This document shows positions 17,653-26,312 of a stretch of 48,595 nucleotides of DNA, one piece after another (positions within the stretch are counted from its first letter, which is position 1; each line of letters opens with the position of its first letter). The notes beneath the pieces were generated by a model, which was given only the letters and a program-made list of their open reading frames with translations, did not search any database and had not been told where the DNA came from. Origin of the DNA: an uncultured Muribaculaceae bacterium (GTDB taxonomy: Bacteria > Bacteroidota > Bacteroidia > Bacteroidales > Muribaculaceae); the NCBI GenBank assembly GCA_910586895.1, contig CAJUIW010000002.1, positions 243,906 through 292,500 on the forward strand, in the 5' to 3' direction. The translations under genes and the position numbers were made by a program.

Positions 17653-18942
17653 ATGGAAGATTATCGACCCAGAATACTTGATGAAATACTGAATGAAGAG
17701 CTTGAAGCAATGGGAGCAGTGTTGCTTGAAGGGCCTAAGGCATGTGGTAAAACCACTACGGCAGAACAGGCTGCCGGCAGTGTTATTTACATGGATGATC
17801 CTATGCGGAGAGGGCAATATCTTCAGATGGTGGAAACGGATATCAGCTATATTCTTTCCGGGACTACGCCACGTCTTATAGATGAATGGCAGATTGCTCC
17901 AAGGATATGGGATGCGGTGCGCTTTGAAGTAGATCATAGAAGAAAGGACGGACAGTTTATACTGACAGGGTCCGCGGTTCCGACCAAGGATGACAAGGAG
18001 GAGATGAAGCATACCGGTACCGGTAGGATATCGTGGCTCAGAATGAGGCCTATGTCGCTTTGGGAATCAGGAGAGTCGTCCGGTGAAGTCAGTTTGTCTT
18101 CATTATTCAGCCACGCTGAAGCGCTTTCTGTAAGAGGTGAGAATAAGCTGAAGCTTACGGATATTGCTTTCCTGACGTGTCGCGGGGGTTGGCCCAAGGC
18201 TGTGGATAAGGGGGAGTCAAAGTCGGCACTGCGTTCGGCAATAAACTATTACGAAGCAATAGTGCGTACAGACATATCGCGGGTTGATGATGTGGAACGT
18301 GATGAACAAAGGACACGTAGAATCATGAGATCATATGCCCGACATCAGGGGGCTCAGGTCAGTGCTAAGGCAATCCTTGATGATATTGCTGACAATGATG
18401 TGATGGAATTGAGTGACAAGACAGTTTATTCATATATAAATGCCCTGAAGAGTATTTTTGTAATAGAGGATATGCCGGCATGGAATCCGAATTTAAGGAG
18501 TAAATCTGCAATACGAAGTTCCGACACACGTTACTACATAGATCCCTCAATAGCTTGTGCTGCGTTGGGACTTGGTCCGGATGATTTGGTAAATGATTTG
18601 AATACTTTCGGACTATTGTTTGAGTGTCTGTGTGTGCGCGATTTAAGGGTATATGCACAGTCACTGGATGGAATGGTCTATCACTTCCGTGACCGGACAG
18701 GACTGGAATGTGATGCTGTGGTACATCTCCGTAACGGCAGTTATGGCTTAATAGAGATAAAGCTTGGCGGCGACAGGCTTATTGATGAAGGCGCGAAGAA
18801 TCTGAATACATTGAAAGAGCGTATTGACACGACCAAGATGAAATCGCCGTCATTCCTTATGGTATTGACCGCTGTAGGTGACAATGCTTATATAAGAACT
18901 GACGGTGTTATAGTGGTTCCTATCGGTTGCCTGAAGAATTAG
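17653..18942 (+). CDS. AAA ATPase with C-terminal DUF4143 (PD-(D/E)XK-like) domain
   Basis: 429 aa. The N-terminal AAA_14-type domain has a Walker A (EGPKACGKTTT, 26-36), a Walker B-like PRLIDEWQ (73-80) and a sensor-like FILTGSA (102-108). The C-terminal DUF4143 region has Glu324, LECDAVV with Asp354, and LIEIKLGG with Glu368 and Lys370: the spacing of a PD-(D/E)XK nuclease-type core, apparently intact. The family is common in Bacteroidetes and its cellular role is not established. A sample line of the gene (18361-18420) is 40% G+C, against 58% for a line of rel (16801-16860), which suggests acquisition. It is monocistronic, preceded by five 23-bp repeats, and converges with the SRP RNA gene. 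Confidence 0.9.
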   Translation: MEDYRPRILDEILNEELEAMGAVLLEGPKACGKTTTAEQAAGSVIYMDDPMRRGQYLQMVETDISYILSGTTPRLIDEWQIAPRIWDAVRFEVDHRRKDGQFILTGSAVPTKDDKEEMKHTGTGRISWLRMRPMSLWESGESSGEVSLSSLFSHAEALSVRGENKLKLTDIAFLTCRGGWPKAVDKGESKSALRSAINYYEAIVRTDISRVDDVERDEQRTRRIMRSYARHQGAQVSAKAILDDIADNDVMELSDKTVYSYINALKSIFVIEDMPAWNPNLRSKSAIRSSDTRYYIDPSIACAALGLGPDDLVNDLNTFGLLFECLCVRDLRVYAQSLDGMVYHFRDRTGLECDAVVHLRNGSYGLIEIKLGGDRLIDEGAKNLNTLKERIDTTKMKSPSFLMVLTAVGDNAYIRTDGVIVVPIGCLKN

Positions 18943-18963
18943 TGCCGGGGAAGGGATATGAAA

Positions 18964-19064
18964 AAAGGGTAAGCTAACTACATCGCACCGCTCAACCCGG
19001 TACCGCTGCTTCGGTCAAGATCTGACGGAGTTCCCGGGGAGCTGGTCGTGTAGGACTTACCCGG
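18964..19064 (-). ncRNA. ffs: Signal recognition particle RNA (bacterial small type)
   Basis: The minus strand folds into one long rod: GGGTAAG (19062-19056) pairs with CTTACCC (18973-18967), then CTACA/TGTAG, GCTC/GAGC and CCCGG/CCGGG. The apical part carries GUCAG on the 5' side and GAAGCAGC on the 3' side, 22 nt in total as in E. coli 4.5S RNA, where these form the Ffh-binding symmetric loop. The tetraloop position reads UGAC, which fits the URRC class rather than GGAA. A perfect promoter lies upstream and a T run (18961-18966) follows the last stem. RNA ends are estimated. Confidence 0.85.
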
Positions 19065-19067
19065 GCA

Positions 19068-19098
19068 CAAAGGTAGTGATTTTTTCTTTCGATGCAAA
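19068..19098 (-). promoter_or_regulatory. Promoter of the SRP RNA gene
   Basis: TTTG (19095-19098), 19-bp spacer and TACCTTTG (19068-19075) on the minus strand, an exact match to the phylum's consensus. It places the RNA 5' end near 19064 and settles the strand of the RNA. Confidence 0.8.
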
Positions 19099-19117
19099 AT
19101 TCTGACTGAAAAAGCGT

Positions 19118-19147
19118 AAAAAAGCGCACCTCCAAGGGTGCGCTTTT
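19118..19147. terminator. Terminator of the thioredoxin-fold gene
   Basis: The stem GCGCACC (19124-19130) with GGTGCGC (19137-19143) and a 6-nt loop is flanked by A-rich and T-rich runs on both sides. On the minus strand it follows the gene ending at 19179 and precedes the SRP RNA promoter, insulating the two. Confidence 0.8.
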
Positions 19148-19178
19148 CATGAATAAGGTATGTAGGGGATATCTTCGC

Positions 19179-21059
19179 TTATTTTTTGCTGAGGGCGTCA
19201 AGAATTGCGGCCTTGTATTTAGCTTCGTCGCGCAGGTCGGGGCGTCCGGCGGCGTTGCCCTGACGGTCAACGAGTATGTAGTAGGGTATGCCGTCGGTTT
19301 TGAAGCGGTCATGTATAGGGCGGATCTGCTCAGGTGTAAGGCGATAGTGAAGACCTTTGATACCGGGAATCATATTGTAATATTTAAGCGTGGGAGAGGA
19401 TTCATCGGCTATGTATATCCAGACAATATCCTCGGAGCTCAGGTCGGTTGACTTGCCGGGTTCATGCTGGGCCAGAGCTGCACGGCAGGGGCCGCACCAT
19501 GTGTTCCAGAGGTCAACCACCACTACCTTGCCTTTATGCGGGGCTATTATTGCATCGAATATGCTGTCGGTAGCTACATCCGGAGTAGGCTGTGACAGAG
19601 AGAAGTCAACGCCGGCAAGCTGACTCTTGATATCATTGTTGCGCGATTCGACAGCTTTGGCATATACCGGGCTTGAGAGCGTACGTAGTGAGTCAATCTC
19701 AGCATCGGTCACTGTGCCGTTATTGGCCTTGTTGAACAGGATTGAGAAGGCGCGCATGTCATCGATATTCTTAGCGTTGACTCCGGCCTTGGTCCATTCT
19801 GTGGATTTCAGGTCGTTGTATCTGTAAGAACCTTTGGCGAACATCAGGCGGTAGTCGTTGGGGTCAACCATTGATGCTATCTTGCGGTAGTGCTCGGGCT
19901 TAAGTTCAGTTTTGATTGAGTCCTTGGGAACGTCCTGTCCGTAGCAGTTGTGCTTGATCCAATATGTGAGGCGGGCAAGTGCCTTATAGTCATCAATGGC
20001 GTTCAGAAGGTCGTTGCTAAGATTTATGGTGAAAAGATCTTTCTGAAGAGGAGTGAGCGATTTATCAGCTTTGACTTCGGCAATTGTAGTGTTGTATTTG
20101 TTGATTACGTCATTGACGTATTCATCGCCTGTCATGTGGTAGTCGGCGAATCGGCCTGAGCGCATATTGAGTCCGTAATATTTATCGGAATAGAGGGCTT
20201 TGTCAATGGGATAGTAGCGTCCTGTGTGCCAGAATGCGGGTTCTCTGCTGGGGGTATAGCCGGGACGTTCCTCCATGGCCCAGCGGCCTGAAAGATTGCA
20301 GTCGGCGTATATATCTATATTCTCGCCGGGGGCTATCGTGGCTCCGCCGCTGATGGATATCTTGTCGTCAATGCGGTAGAAGGCTATGTAGCCCGGTCCA
20401 TATTGCATGAATTTTACGGTTCCAACTCCGTTTTCATCAACTTGCACCGGGGGCAGGTCGTTTGTCTGGCCGCCGATATGGTTGATAAAGTAATTGACTG
20501 TGGAACCCATGTCGGGGGTGTAGTTGAGCAGATGTATTCTTACCGTTACGGAATCCACATCCATGACGGGCATCGGAATCTTAGTCATCTTGCTCTCTTT
20601 GGCCAGTGCTTTCGGTACGCCTGCCGGCATGGGGCATTGCTTGAGGCCTGTAAGGTCAATATTCCAGATAGCCCAGCCGGTTGAATTGTCAGATTCCTTG
20701 AAGTTTATCGTTTTAGTGTCGGCGGGGATGGGCTGGAAATAGAGTATGAAGTCAGATTCGCCGGTTTCGGACATGTAGTGGTGCTCGCCAAGTTCTATTC
20801 CGCTTGCGCCCTTGATATAATACTGCTTGCCGTTGGCCTCGATGAATGATTCGGGCGATATGGTTATCCACCATTTGGGGCGGAACTTGACATGGGCATG
20901 TAGAACGGTAGATGTGTCGGTGATTTCGATGCGTCTGAAATCAAGAGTGGAATTAGATACGTTGGTGACTCCGAGAAGCGGATTCTCAATCACCTTTGTC
21001 GCAGCCATACTGCAGAAGAATGTGAGTAGAGCTGCAGCTGTAAGAAGAATTTTGTTCAT
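19179..21059 (-). CDS. Secreted protein with C-terminal TlpA-like thioredoxin domain
   Basis: 626 aa with a signal peptide (about 1-20). The first 480 residues are a mix of beta-rich (20-260) and helical (310-480) segments with no family I can name; in Bacteroidetes such regions precede periplasmic thiol-disulfide enzymes. The C-terminal thioredoxin domain (about 495-626) has VVVDLWNTWCGPCRAAL, with the redox pair WCGPC at 521-525, and a cis-Pro region DGIPYYILVD. It probably acts as a periplasmic reductase or oxidase of Cys pairs. Transcribed alone; a -7-like TATTTTTG is at 21123-21130 and a terminator follows. Confidence 0.85.
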   Translation of the reverse strand: MNKILLTAAALLTFFCSMAATKVIENPLLGVTNVSNSTLDFRRIEITDTSTVLHAHVKFRPKWWITISPESFIEANGKQYYIKGASGIELGEHHYMSETGESDFILYFQPIPADTKTINFKESDNSTGWAIWNIDLTGLKQCPMPAGVPKALAKESKMTKIPMPVMDVDSVTVRIHLLNYTPDMGSTVNYFINHIGGQTNDLPPVQVDENGVGTVKFMQYGPGYIAFYRIDDKISISGGATIAPGENIDIYADCNLSGRWAMEERPGYTPSREPAFWHTGRYYPIDKALYSDKYYGLNMRSGRFADYHMTGDEYVNDVINKYNTTIAEVKADKSLTPLQKDLFTINLSNDLLNAIDDYKALARLTYWIKHNCYGQDVPKDSIKTELKPEHYRKIASMVDPNDYRLMFAKGSYRYNDLKSTEWTKAGVNAKNIDDMRAFSILFNKANNGTVTDAEIDSLRTLSSPVYAKAVESRNNDIKSQLAGVDFSLSQPTPDVATDSIFDAIIAPHKGKVVVVDLWNTWCGPCRAALAQHEPGKSTDLSSEDIVWIYIADESSPTLKYYNMIPGIKGLHYRLTPEQIRPIHDRFKTDGIPYYILVDRQGNAAGRPDLRDEAKYKAAILDALSKK

Positions 21060-21122
21060 GATATGTGAGGTGCGTTATTGATTGGTATATAATAGAAAGA
21101 CGGATTAAGATGCATCCTGTGA

Positions 21123-21130
21123 CAAAAATA
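21123..21130 (-). promoter_or_regulatory. Possible -7 box of the thioredoxin-fold gene
   Basis: TATTTTTG on the minus strand matches TAnnTTTG, about 60 nt before the start codon after allowing for the transcript start. No well-spaced -33 element is seen, so support is modest. Confidence 0.4.
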
Positions 21131-21141
21131 GCGAAAAAATA

Positions 21142-21179
21142 GCAAAAAAATCAGCACACCATGATTGATGTGCTGATTT
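21142..21179 (-). terminator. Terminator of the korAB operon
   Basis: An 11-bp stem, AAATCAGCACA (21148-21158) with TGTGCTGATTT (21169-21179), and a run of seven T on the minus strand just after it, 29 bp beyond the korB stop. Confidence 0.85.
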
Positions 21180-21207
21180 ATAGGTAATAGAGTATATTCT
21201 ATGTAGG

Positions 21208-22221
21208 TTATTTCACTTCCCAGGTTTCGCCGGCAAGGATCATGTCGCGCAGGGAGGTGAAGCCTTTCTTGGCTACAACTTCTGATACCTGACGGTGAAC
21301 CTCGTCATTGTAGGTCAGTGAGTCGACATCGCGGATTACTCCGAGTGCCAGCGGGAGGTCATATCCGTCCATCATGGCAAGCTGCTGATGGAGGAAGTTG
21401 GATGTGGTGTGGGCGTCATGCACCAGCACATCGTCCATAGTGTAGCCATCCTCACCAACAGTGACAGCCTTGAGGAGGAATCCGTCGCGTACGAGGCCCT
21501 TTTCGAGGTTCTTGCCGAAGAGCATCTTCTTGCCATGTTCGAGGTGGATGGTGCGTTCGGCACGGAATTCGCGGTCAGTGATATAATTGTGGATGCCGTT
21601 GTTGTAGATCATGCAGTTCTGGAGAATCTCCACAACTGATGTTCCGTGGTGGCGTCCGGCGGCTGCGAGCACTTCCTGCGATATCTTGAGCTCCACGTCG
21701 ATGCTGCGGGCAAAGAAGTTGCCGCGTGCACCGAATACGAGTTCTGCCGGGATGAAAGGATCCTCGGTGGTTCCGTAGGGTGATGATTTTGATACAAAAC
21801 CACGGTCGCTTGTGGGTGAGTACTGTCCCTTGGTCAGACCGTAGATTTTGTTGTTGAACAGCAGCATGTTGATGTCGATGTTGCGGCGCACGGCGTGGAT
21901 GAAGTGGTTGCCGCCGATGGCGAGTCCGTCGCCGTCGCCTGAAATCTGCCATACTGTCATTTCGGGGTTCGCTACCTTGAAACCTGTAGCTATGGCAGCC
22001 GCACGTCCGTGGATTGTGTGGAAGCCGTAGGTATTCATGTAGTAGGGCAGACGTGATGAACAACCTATACCTGAAATGACGGCCGTCATGTGCGGAGGAA
22101 CGCCGAGTTCGGCCATTGCCTTGTGGAGGCAGTTGAGAATAGCATGGTCACCGCAGCCTGCACACCAGCGCACGGGCTGGTCACTCTTATAATTGGCGGG
22201 AATATATTTGATATCTTCCAT
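21208..22221 (-). CDS. korB: 2-oxoacid:ferredoxin oxidoreductase, beta subunit
   Basis: Thiamine-diphosphate-binding subunit of an oxygen-sensitive 2-oxoacid (probably 2-oxoglutarate) oxidoreductase that passes electrons to ferredoxin in anaerobic metabolism. In the 337-aa protein, RWCAGCGDH (Cys20, Cys23) and GIGCSS (Cys54) supply iron-sulfur ligands, and GDGDG (95-99) with NN (123-124) forms the ThDP/Mg motif. It follows korA by 3 bp in one operon and is ended by a strong terminator. Substrate choice is inferred from the gamma-alpha fusion of its partner. Confidence 0.93.
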   Translation of the reverse strand: MEDIKYIPANYKSDQPVRWCAGCGDHAILNCLHKAMAELGVPPHMTAVISGIGCSSRLPYYMNTYGFHTIHGRAAAIATGFKVANPEMTVWQISGDGDGLAIGGNHFIHAVRRNIDINMLLFNNKIYGLTKGQYSPTSDRGFVSKSSPYGTTEDPFIPAELVFGARGNFFARSIDVELKISQEVLAAAGRHHGTSVVEILQNCMIYNNGIHNYITDREFRAERTIHLEHGKKMLFGKNLEKGLVRDGFLLKAVTVGEDGYTMDDVLVHDAHTTSNFLHQQLAMMDGYDLPLALGVIRDVDSLTYNDEVHRQVSEVVAKKGFTSLRDMILAGETWEVK

Positions 22222-22224
22222 AGG

Positions 22225-24075
22225 TTATTTCTCCATTATGTTGGTTACTGCATTGACCACTTCTTCAACGAGGAAAGGCTGGCCCTGAACTTTGTTGATG
22301 CGGGATATGTTGACCTGCGGGAATTTGCCCTGCAGATAGTCGGCGAACATGCCGGTATTCAGCTCGGCTACAATCACTTTCTTATAGCGCGACAGCACCT
22401 CTCCGGTATTGGCGGGCAGAGGATTGATGTAGCGGAAGTGGGTGAAGGCTACCTTATGGCCGGCGGCGTTCAGCTCGTGAGCCGCAGTGCGGAGATGTCC
22501 GTAGGTTCCACCCCATCCGAGCAGCAGTGTGTCGGCATCATCCGGACCGATTACCTCGAGGCCGGGGATATCGTTGGCTATCGCTGCAATCTTCTCACGG
22601 CGGGTGTAGACCATGCGTTCATGGTTCAGCGGGTCAGTGCTGATGGCACCTGTGGTGTAGTCCTTTTCCAGACCGCCAAGACGGTGGGTGAGGCCTTCGG
22701 TGCCGGGGATAGCCCAGTAGCGTACCTTGTTGTCCTCGCGGCGGTCATATGGGCGCCATGATCCTTCGGCCACTTTTTCGGCAGGTACATACGGGGGCTT
22801 GATTTCGGGATAGTCGCTTGCTTCGGGCACGCGCCATGCTGAAGAGCCGTTGCCGATGAAGGCATCGGAGAGCAGGATGACGGGAGTCATGTGCTCGATG
22901 GCTATGCGTGAGGCTTCGAATGCCATGTCAAAGCAGTCAGTGGGCGATGTGGGAGCCACTACGGCAACAGGGCTTTCACCGTTGCGTCCGTAGAGGGCCT
23001 GCATCAGGTCAGTCTGCTCAGTCTTTGTGGGGAGTCCTGTCGAGGGTCCGCCACGCTGCACGTCGATAACCACCAGCGGAAGCTCGGCGATGACAGCCAG
23101 ACCGATGGCCTCGCCTTTGAGAGCCAGACCGGGGCCTGAGGTTGATGTCACGGCGAGATGTCCGGCAAATGAAGCGCCGATGGCAGAGCATACGCCAGCT
23201 ATTTCATCCTCCATCTGGAGCGCTTTCACGCCGAGGTCCTTGCGCTTGGCAAGTTCATGGAGAATATCGGTGGCGGGGGTGATGGGGTAGCTGCCGAGGA
23301 AGAGGGGACGTCCGCTCTTCTCAGAAGCCATGATGAGGCCCCATGCGGTGGCGGTGTTGCCGTTGATGTCGGTGTAGACACCGGGGCATGCCTTGGGCGA
23401 TTCAATGCGGTAGGTGCTTACAGAAGCATGTATGTTATGTCCGTAGTTGAAACCGGCGTCAAGTACCTTGGCGTTAGCTTCGTAGATGGCAGGCTTCTTG
23501 GCAAACTTGTTGCGCAGGAAGTTGAGCACGCTTGACATAGGACGGTCAAAGAGCCAGCATACAAGGCCGAGTGCAAAGAAGTTGCGGCACTTGAGGATGG
23601 CTTTGTTGTCAAGTCCTGATTCAGCGAGCGCGGCCTTGGTCATTGAGGTGACGGGCACTTCAAGAATCTGAGCCTTGATGTCGAGTTCAGTGAACGGATC
23701 GAGCGTCTTGAACATCGCTTTCTTGAGGTCAGCTTCCTTGAATGAATCAATGTCGACGATTATTACACCGCCATGTTTCACATGCTTGACGTTCTGCTTG
23801 AGGGCAGCCGGATTCATGGCTACCAGGACGTCGCATTTGTCACCGGGGGTATGTACGTTTGTTCCCACGCTTACCTGGAAGCCAGATACGCCTCCAAGAG
23901 AGCCCTGAGGGGCACGGATTTCAGCCGGATAATCAGGGAAGGTGGAAACCTGATTGCCTAATCCCGCGCTGACATTGGTGAAAATGTTTCCCACGAGCTG
24001 CATGCCGTCGCCGGAGTCGCCGGAGAAACGCACCACTACCTTGTCAAGGGTTTTGACATTAGTTTCTTCTAACAT
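22225..24075 (-). CDS. korA: 2-oxoacid:acceptor oxidoreductase, fused gamma-alpha subunit
   Basis: 616 aa. The N-terminal gamma domain (about 12-190; VVRFSGDSGDGMQLVGNI) is fused to the alpha pyrimidine-binding domain (from about 220; GSYPITPATDILHELAKRKDLGVKALQMEDEIAGV) and a C-terminal transketolase-like domain (about 500-616). This fusion is usual for KorA of 2-oxoglutarate:ferredoxin oxidoreductases. With korB it forms the catalytic heterodimer that converts 2-oxoglutarate and CoA to succinyl-CoA, or the reverse. A consensus promoter lies at 24143-24172, giving a leader of about 64 nt. No delta ferredoxin subunit is encoded next to it. Confidence 0.93.
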   Translation of the reverse strand: MLEETNVKTLDKVVVRFSGDSGDGMQLVGNIFTNVSAGLGNQVSTFPDYPAEIRAPQGSLGGVSGFQVSVGTNVHTPGDKCDVLVAMNPAALKQNVKHVKHGGVIIVDIDSFKEADLKKAMFKTLDPFTELDIKAQILEVPVTSMTKAALAESGLDNKAILKCRNFFALGLVCWLFDRPMSSVLNFLRNKFAKKPAIYEANAKVLDAGFNYGHNIHASVSTYRIESPKACPGVYTDINGNTATAWGLIMASEKSGRPLFLGSYPITPATDILHELAKRKDLGVKALQMEDEIAGVCSAIGASFAGHLAVTSTSGPGLALKGEAIGLAVIAELPLVVIDVQRGGPSTGLPTKTEQTDLMQALYGRNGESPVAVVAPTSPTDCFDMAFEASRIAIEHMTPVILLSDAFIGNGSSAWRVPEASDYPEIKPPYVPAEKVAEGSWRPYDRREDNKVRYWAIPGTEGLTHRLGGLEKDYTTGAISTDPLNHERMVYTRREKIAAIANDIPGLEVIGPDDADTLLLGWGGTYGHLRTAAHELNAAGHKVAFTHFRYINPLPANTGEVLSRYKKVIVAELNTGMFADYLQGKFPQVNISRINKVQGQPFLVEEVVNAVTNIMEK

Positions 24076-24142
24076 TTTTGCTATATTTATACGAAATATT
24101 TGTGTTTAATGGTATCAGTACCTCATTTCTGAGGTGATGTGG

Positions 24143-24172
24143 CAAAGATATTGAATAATTATGATTTGGCAA
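24143..24172 (-). promoter_or_regulatory. Promoter of korAB
   Basis: TTG (24170-24172), 19-bp spacer and TATCTTTG (24143-24150) on the minus strand. Confidence 0.65.
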
Positions 24173-24182
24173 TATGATTCTG

Positions 24183-25550
24183 TTATTTTTGACCGAAGCG
24201 GAGCGATTTTCCTCTTACTGTTGAGAAAAGCACCCCATGCCGGTAAGCCTGACGTCCGTTAACCCATGTGATATCCACGCGGTTGTTGATGGAGAGTCCG
24301 CTCATTGGGGTCCAGCCGCACCTGCTTATGGCCCACTGGTCAGTGATGGTGTATGGCTCGCAGTCGTCGTCAAGAAGCACAAGGTCGGCATAATAGCCCT
24401 TGCGTATGAATCCGCGGCGGTCAATGCCGAAGAGCAGTGCCGGATTATGGCAATAGGCCTGCACTATCCGTTCAACAGTGAAGATGCCTTCCGACACGAG
24501 TTCCATCATGACCGGCAGGGCAAACTGTATGAGAGGCATTCCTGATACGGCTGTCAGGGCAGTGCCGCGTTTCTGGGCAAGCAGATGTGGGGCGTGGTCA
24601 GTGGCTATGGTGTCAATCACACCATCGGCAAGCGCCTGGCGCAGGGCTTCGCGGTCGGCCGGACGTTTGATGGCCGGATTACATTTTATGCGTGCTCCGA
24701 GCATGGCATACTGTTCGTCGGAGAATACAAGATACTGCGGGCATGTCTCGCATGTGATGCGCTTCTGATCCACGGGACCGGGGCTGAAGAGCTGCAGCTC
24801 GTCGGCAGTTGACAGATGCAGCACATGTAGCCGTGAATTGTGGCGGCGTGCCAGCTCAACGGCACGAGCCGTGGCGCGGAGGCACACATCATGGTTGCGT
24901 ATCACTGGGTGGAACTCTATCTCAAGCTCCTCGCCGTAGCGGTCAATCACTGCCTTGCGGCGCTCGGCTATCAGCTGCTCATCCTCGGCATGTACGGCTA
25001 TAAGGGCAGGCACCTCGGCAAATATCCGCTCCACGGTATCCACTGAATCAACAAGCATGTTGCCGGTTGATGACCCCATGAAGAGCTTCACGCCGGCTAT
25101 CTCCGTATAGTCAGCTTTCAGGAGCTCATCGATATTGCTGTTTGTAGCACCGATGAAAAATCCGTAGTTGGCCATCGATACTTCTGCCGCACGCTGCTTC
25201 TTGGCTTCCAGCGCCTCGATACTTACCGTGGGTGGCACGGTGTTGGGCATGTCGATGAATGAAGTGACTCCTCCCGCCACGGCTGCACGGCTTTCAGTCA
25301 CCATGTCGGCCTTTTCTGTGAGTCCGGGATCGCGGAAATGTACATGCTCGTCAATGCATCCGGGCATCAGCAGGCGCTCGCGGGCGTCAATTACCGTAGG
25401 TACAGCCTCAATCAGTTCGCGGGGAGCATCCCTTTCGCCTACTTCGGCTATCATCTCACCATCAATCAGGACATAGCCCATGAATATACGCCCTTCGTTG
25501 ACAATGCGGGCGTTATATATCAGTTGCTTTTCAGGATTTTGAGCTGTCAT
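24183..25550 (-). CDS. pyrC: Dihydroorotase
   Basis: Amidohydrolase of pyrimidine synthesis that closes carbamoyl-aspartate to dihydroorotate. The 455-aa length is that of the allantoinase-like class I enzymes. The binuclear metal motif HVHFRDPG is at 69-76, a candidate carbamylated Lys lies in GVKLFMGSSTGNM, and TIATDHAPH gives the catalytic Asp. Its start overlaps the end of the glycosyltransferase gene by 20 bp, so it is the last member of the TPR-barrel-glycosyltransferase-pyrC operon. The biosynthetic partners are not in the window. Confidence 0.93.
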   Translation of the reverse strand: MTAQNPEKQLIYNARIVNEGRIFMGYVLIDGEMIAEVGERDAPRELIEAVPTVIDARERLLMPGCIDEHVHFRDPGLTEKADMVTESRAAVAGGVTSFIDMPNTVPPTVSIEALEAKKQRAAEVSMANYGFFIGATNSNIDELLKADYTEIAGVKLFMGSSTGNMLVDSVDTVERIFAEVPALIAVHAEDEQLIAERRKAVIDRYGEELEIEFHPVIRNHDVCLRATARAVELARRHNSRLHVLHLSTADELQLFSPGPVDQKRITCETCPQYLVFSDEQYAMLGARIKCNPAIKRPADREALRQALADGVIDTIATDHAPHLLAQKRGTALTAVSGMPLIQFALPVMMELVSEGIFTVERIVQAYCHNPALLFGIDRRGFIRKGYYADLVLLDDDCEPYTITDQWAISRCGWTPMSGLSINNRVDITWVNGRQAYRHGVLFSTVRGKSLRFGQK

Positions 25551-26307
25551 ATCGCGGGAATTTTTTGAACCAACTTGACACTTTCAGGCGAATCACACCG
25601 AATACAGCCTCGCTGAATATGCCGCTTGACATCTTGCTTGTGCCGAGCACACGGTTGACGAATATGATTGGCACTTCCTTGATTTTGAAACCGCACTTGT
25701 AGGTGGTAAACTTCATCTCTATCTGGAATGCGTAGCCTTTGAAGCGGATGTTGTCGAGCGGAAGCGTGGCAAGCACACGGCGGGTGTAGCATACGAATCC
25801 GGCGGTGGTGTCACGTACCGGCATGCGCGTGATGATGCGTACATAGGCCGATGCATAATATGACATCAGCACACGTCCCATCGGCCAGTTGACCACGTTG
25901 ACGCCTGTAAGATAGCGTGACCCAATGGACATGTCGGCTCCCTCTTCGGCACACGCCTTATATAATGCCATAAGGTCATTCGGATTGTGTGAGAAGTCGG
26001 CGTCCATTTCAAATATGTATTCGTAGTGCGGACGTTCGAGGGCCCACTTGAAGCCGGTGATGTAAGCGGTGCCGAGTCCGAGCTTGCCGGTCCGTTCCAC
26101 CAGATGCACGCGTCCGGTGTACTGCTTCATTTTGTCGCGCACTATTGATGCGGTACCGTCAGGCGAACCGTCGTCAATGACCAGTACGTCGAATTTACGG
26201 GGCAGATTCATCACCGCATCAATGATGGCGGCGATGTTCTCTTTTTCATTATAGGTGGGGATGATTACCACACTGTCGGATACTTCCATGTCAATGGTAG
26301 CTATCAA
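25531..26307 (-). CDS. Polyprenol monophosphomannose synthase-like glycosyltransferase (GT2)
   Basis: 258-aa family 2 glycosyltransferase resembling dolichol/polyprenol-phosphate mannosyltransferases: VVIIPTYNEKENI at the N-terminus, VLVIDDGSPDGT, EMDADFSHNP with the DxD metal site, and SRYLTGVNVVNWP. The C-terminal GYAFQIEMKFTTYKCGFKIKEVPIIF is the usual acceptor-side motif. It transfers a hexose from a nucleotide sugar to a membrane polyprenyl phosphate on the cytoplasmic side. No extra membrane domain is present. The start could also be Met7 (26289). The gene lies 5 bp after the barrel gene and overlaps pyrC. Confidence 0.9.
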   Translation of the reverse strand: MIATIDMEVSDSVVIIPTYNEKENIAAIIDAVMNLPRKFDVLVIDDGSPDGTASIVRDKMKQYTGRVHLVERTGKLGLGTAYITGFKWALERPHYEYIFEMDADFSHNPNDLMALYKACAEEGADMSIGSRYLTGVNVVNWPMGRVLMSYYASAYVRIITRMPVRDTTAGFVCYTRRVLATLPLDNIRFKGYAFQIEMKFTTYKCGFKIKEVPIIFVNRVLGTSKMSSGIFSEAVFGVIRLKVSSWFKKFPRYDSSKS

Positions 26308-26312
26308 GGGAT

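Noticed and set aside
18964..19064. The structured RNA on the plus strand
   Set aside because: The plus strand lacks the GUCAG...GAAGCAGC motif and a T run after the last stem, while the minus strand has both, along with a perfect promoter.
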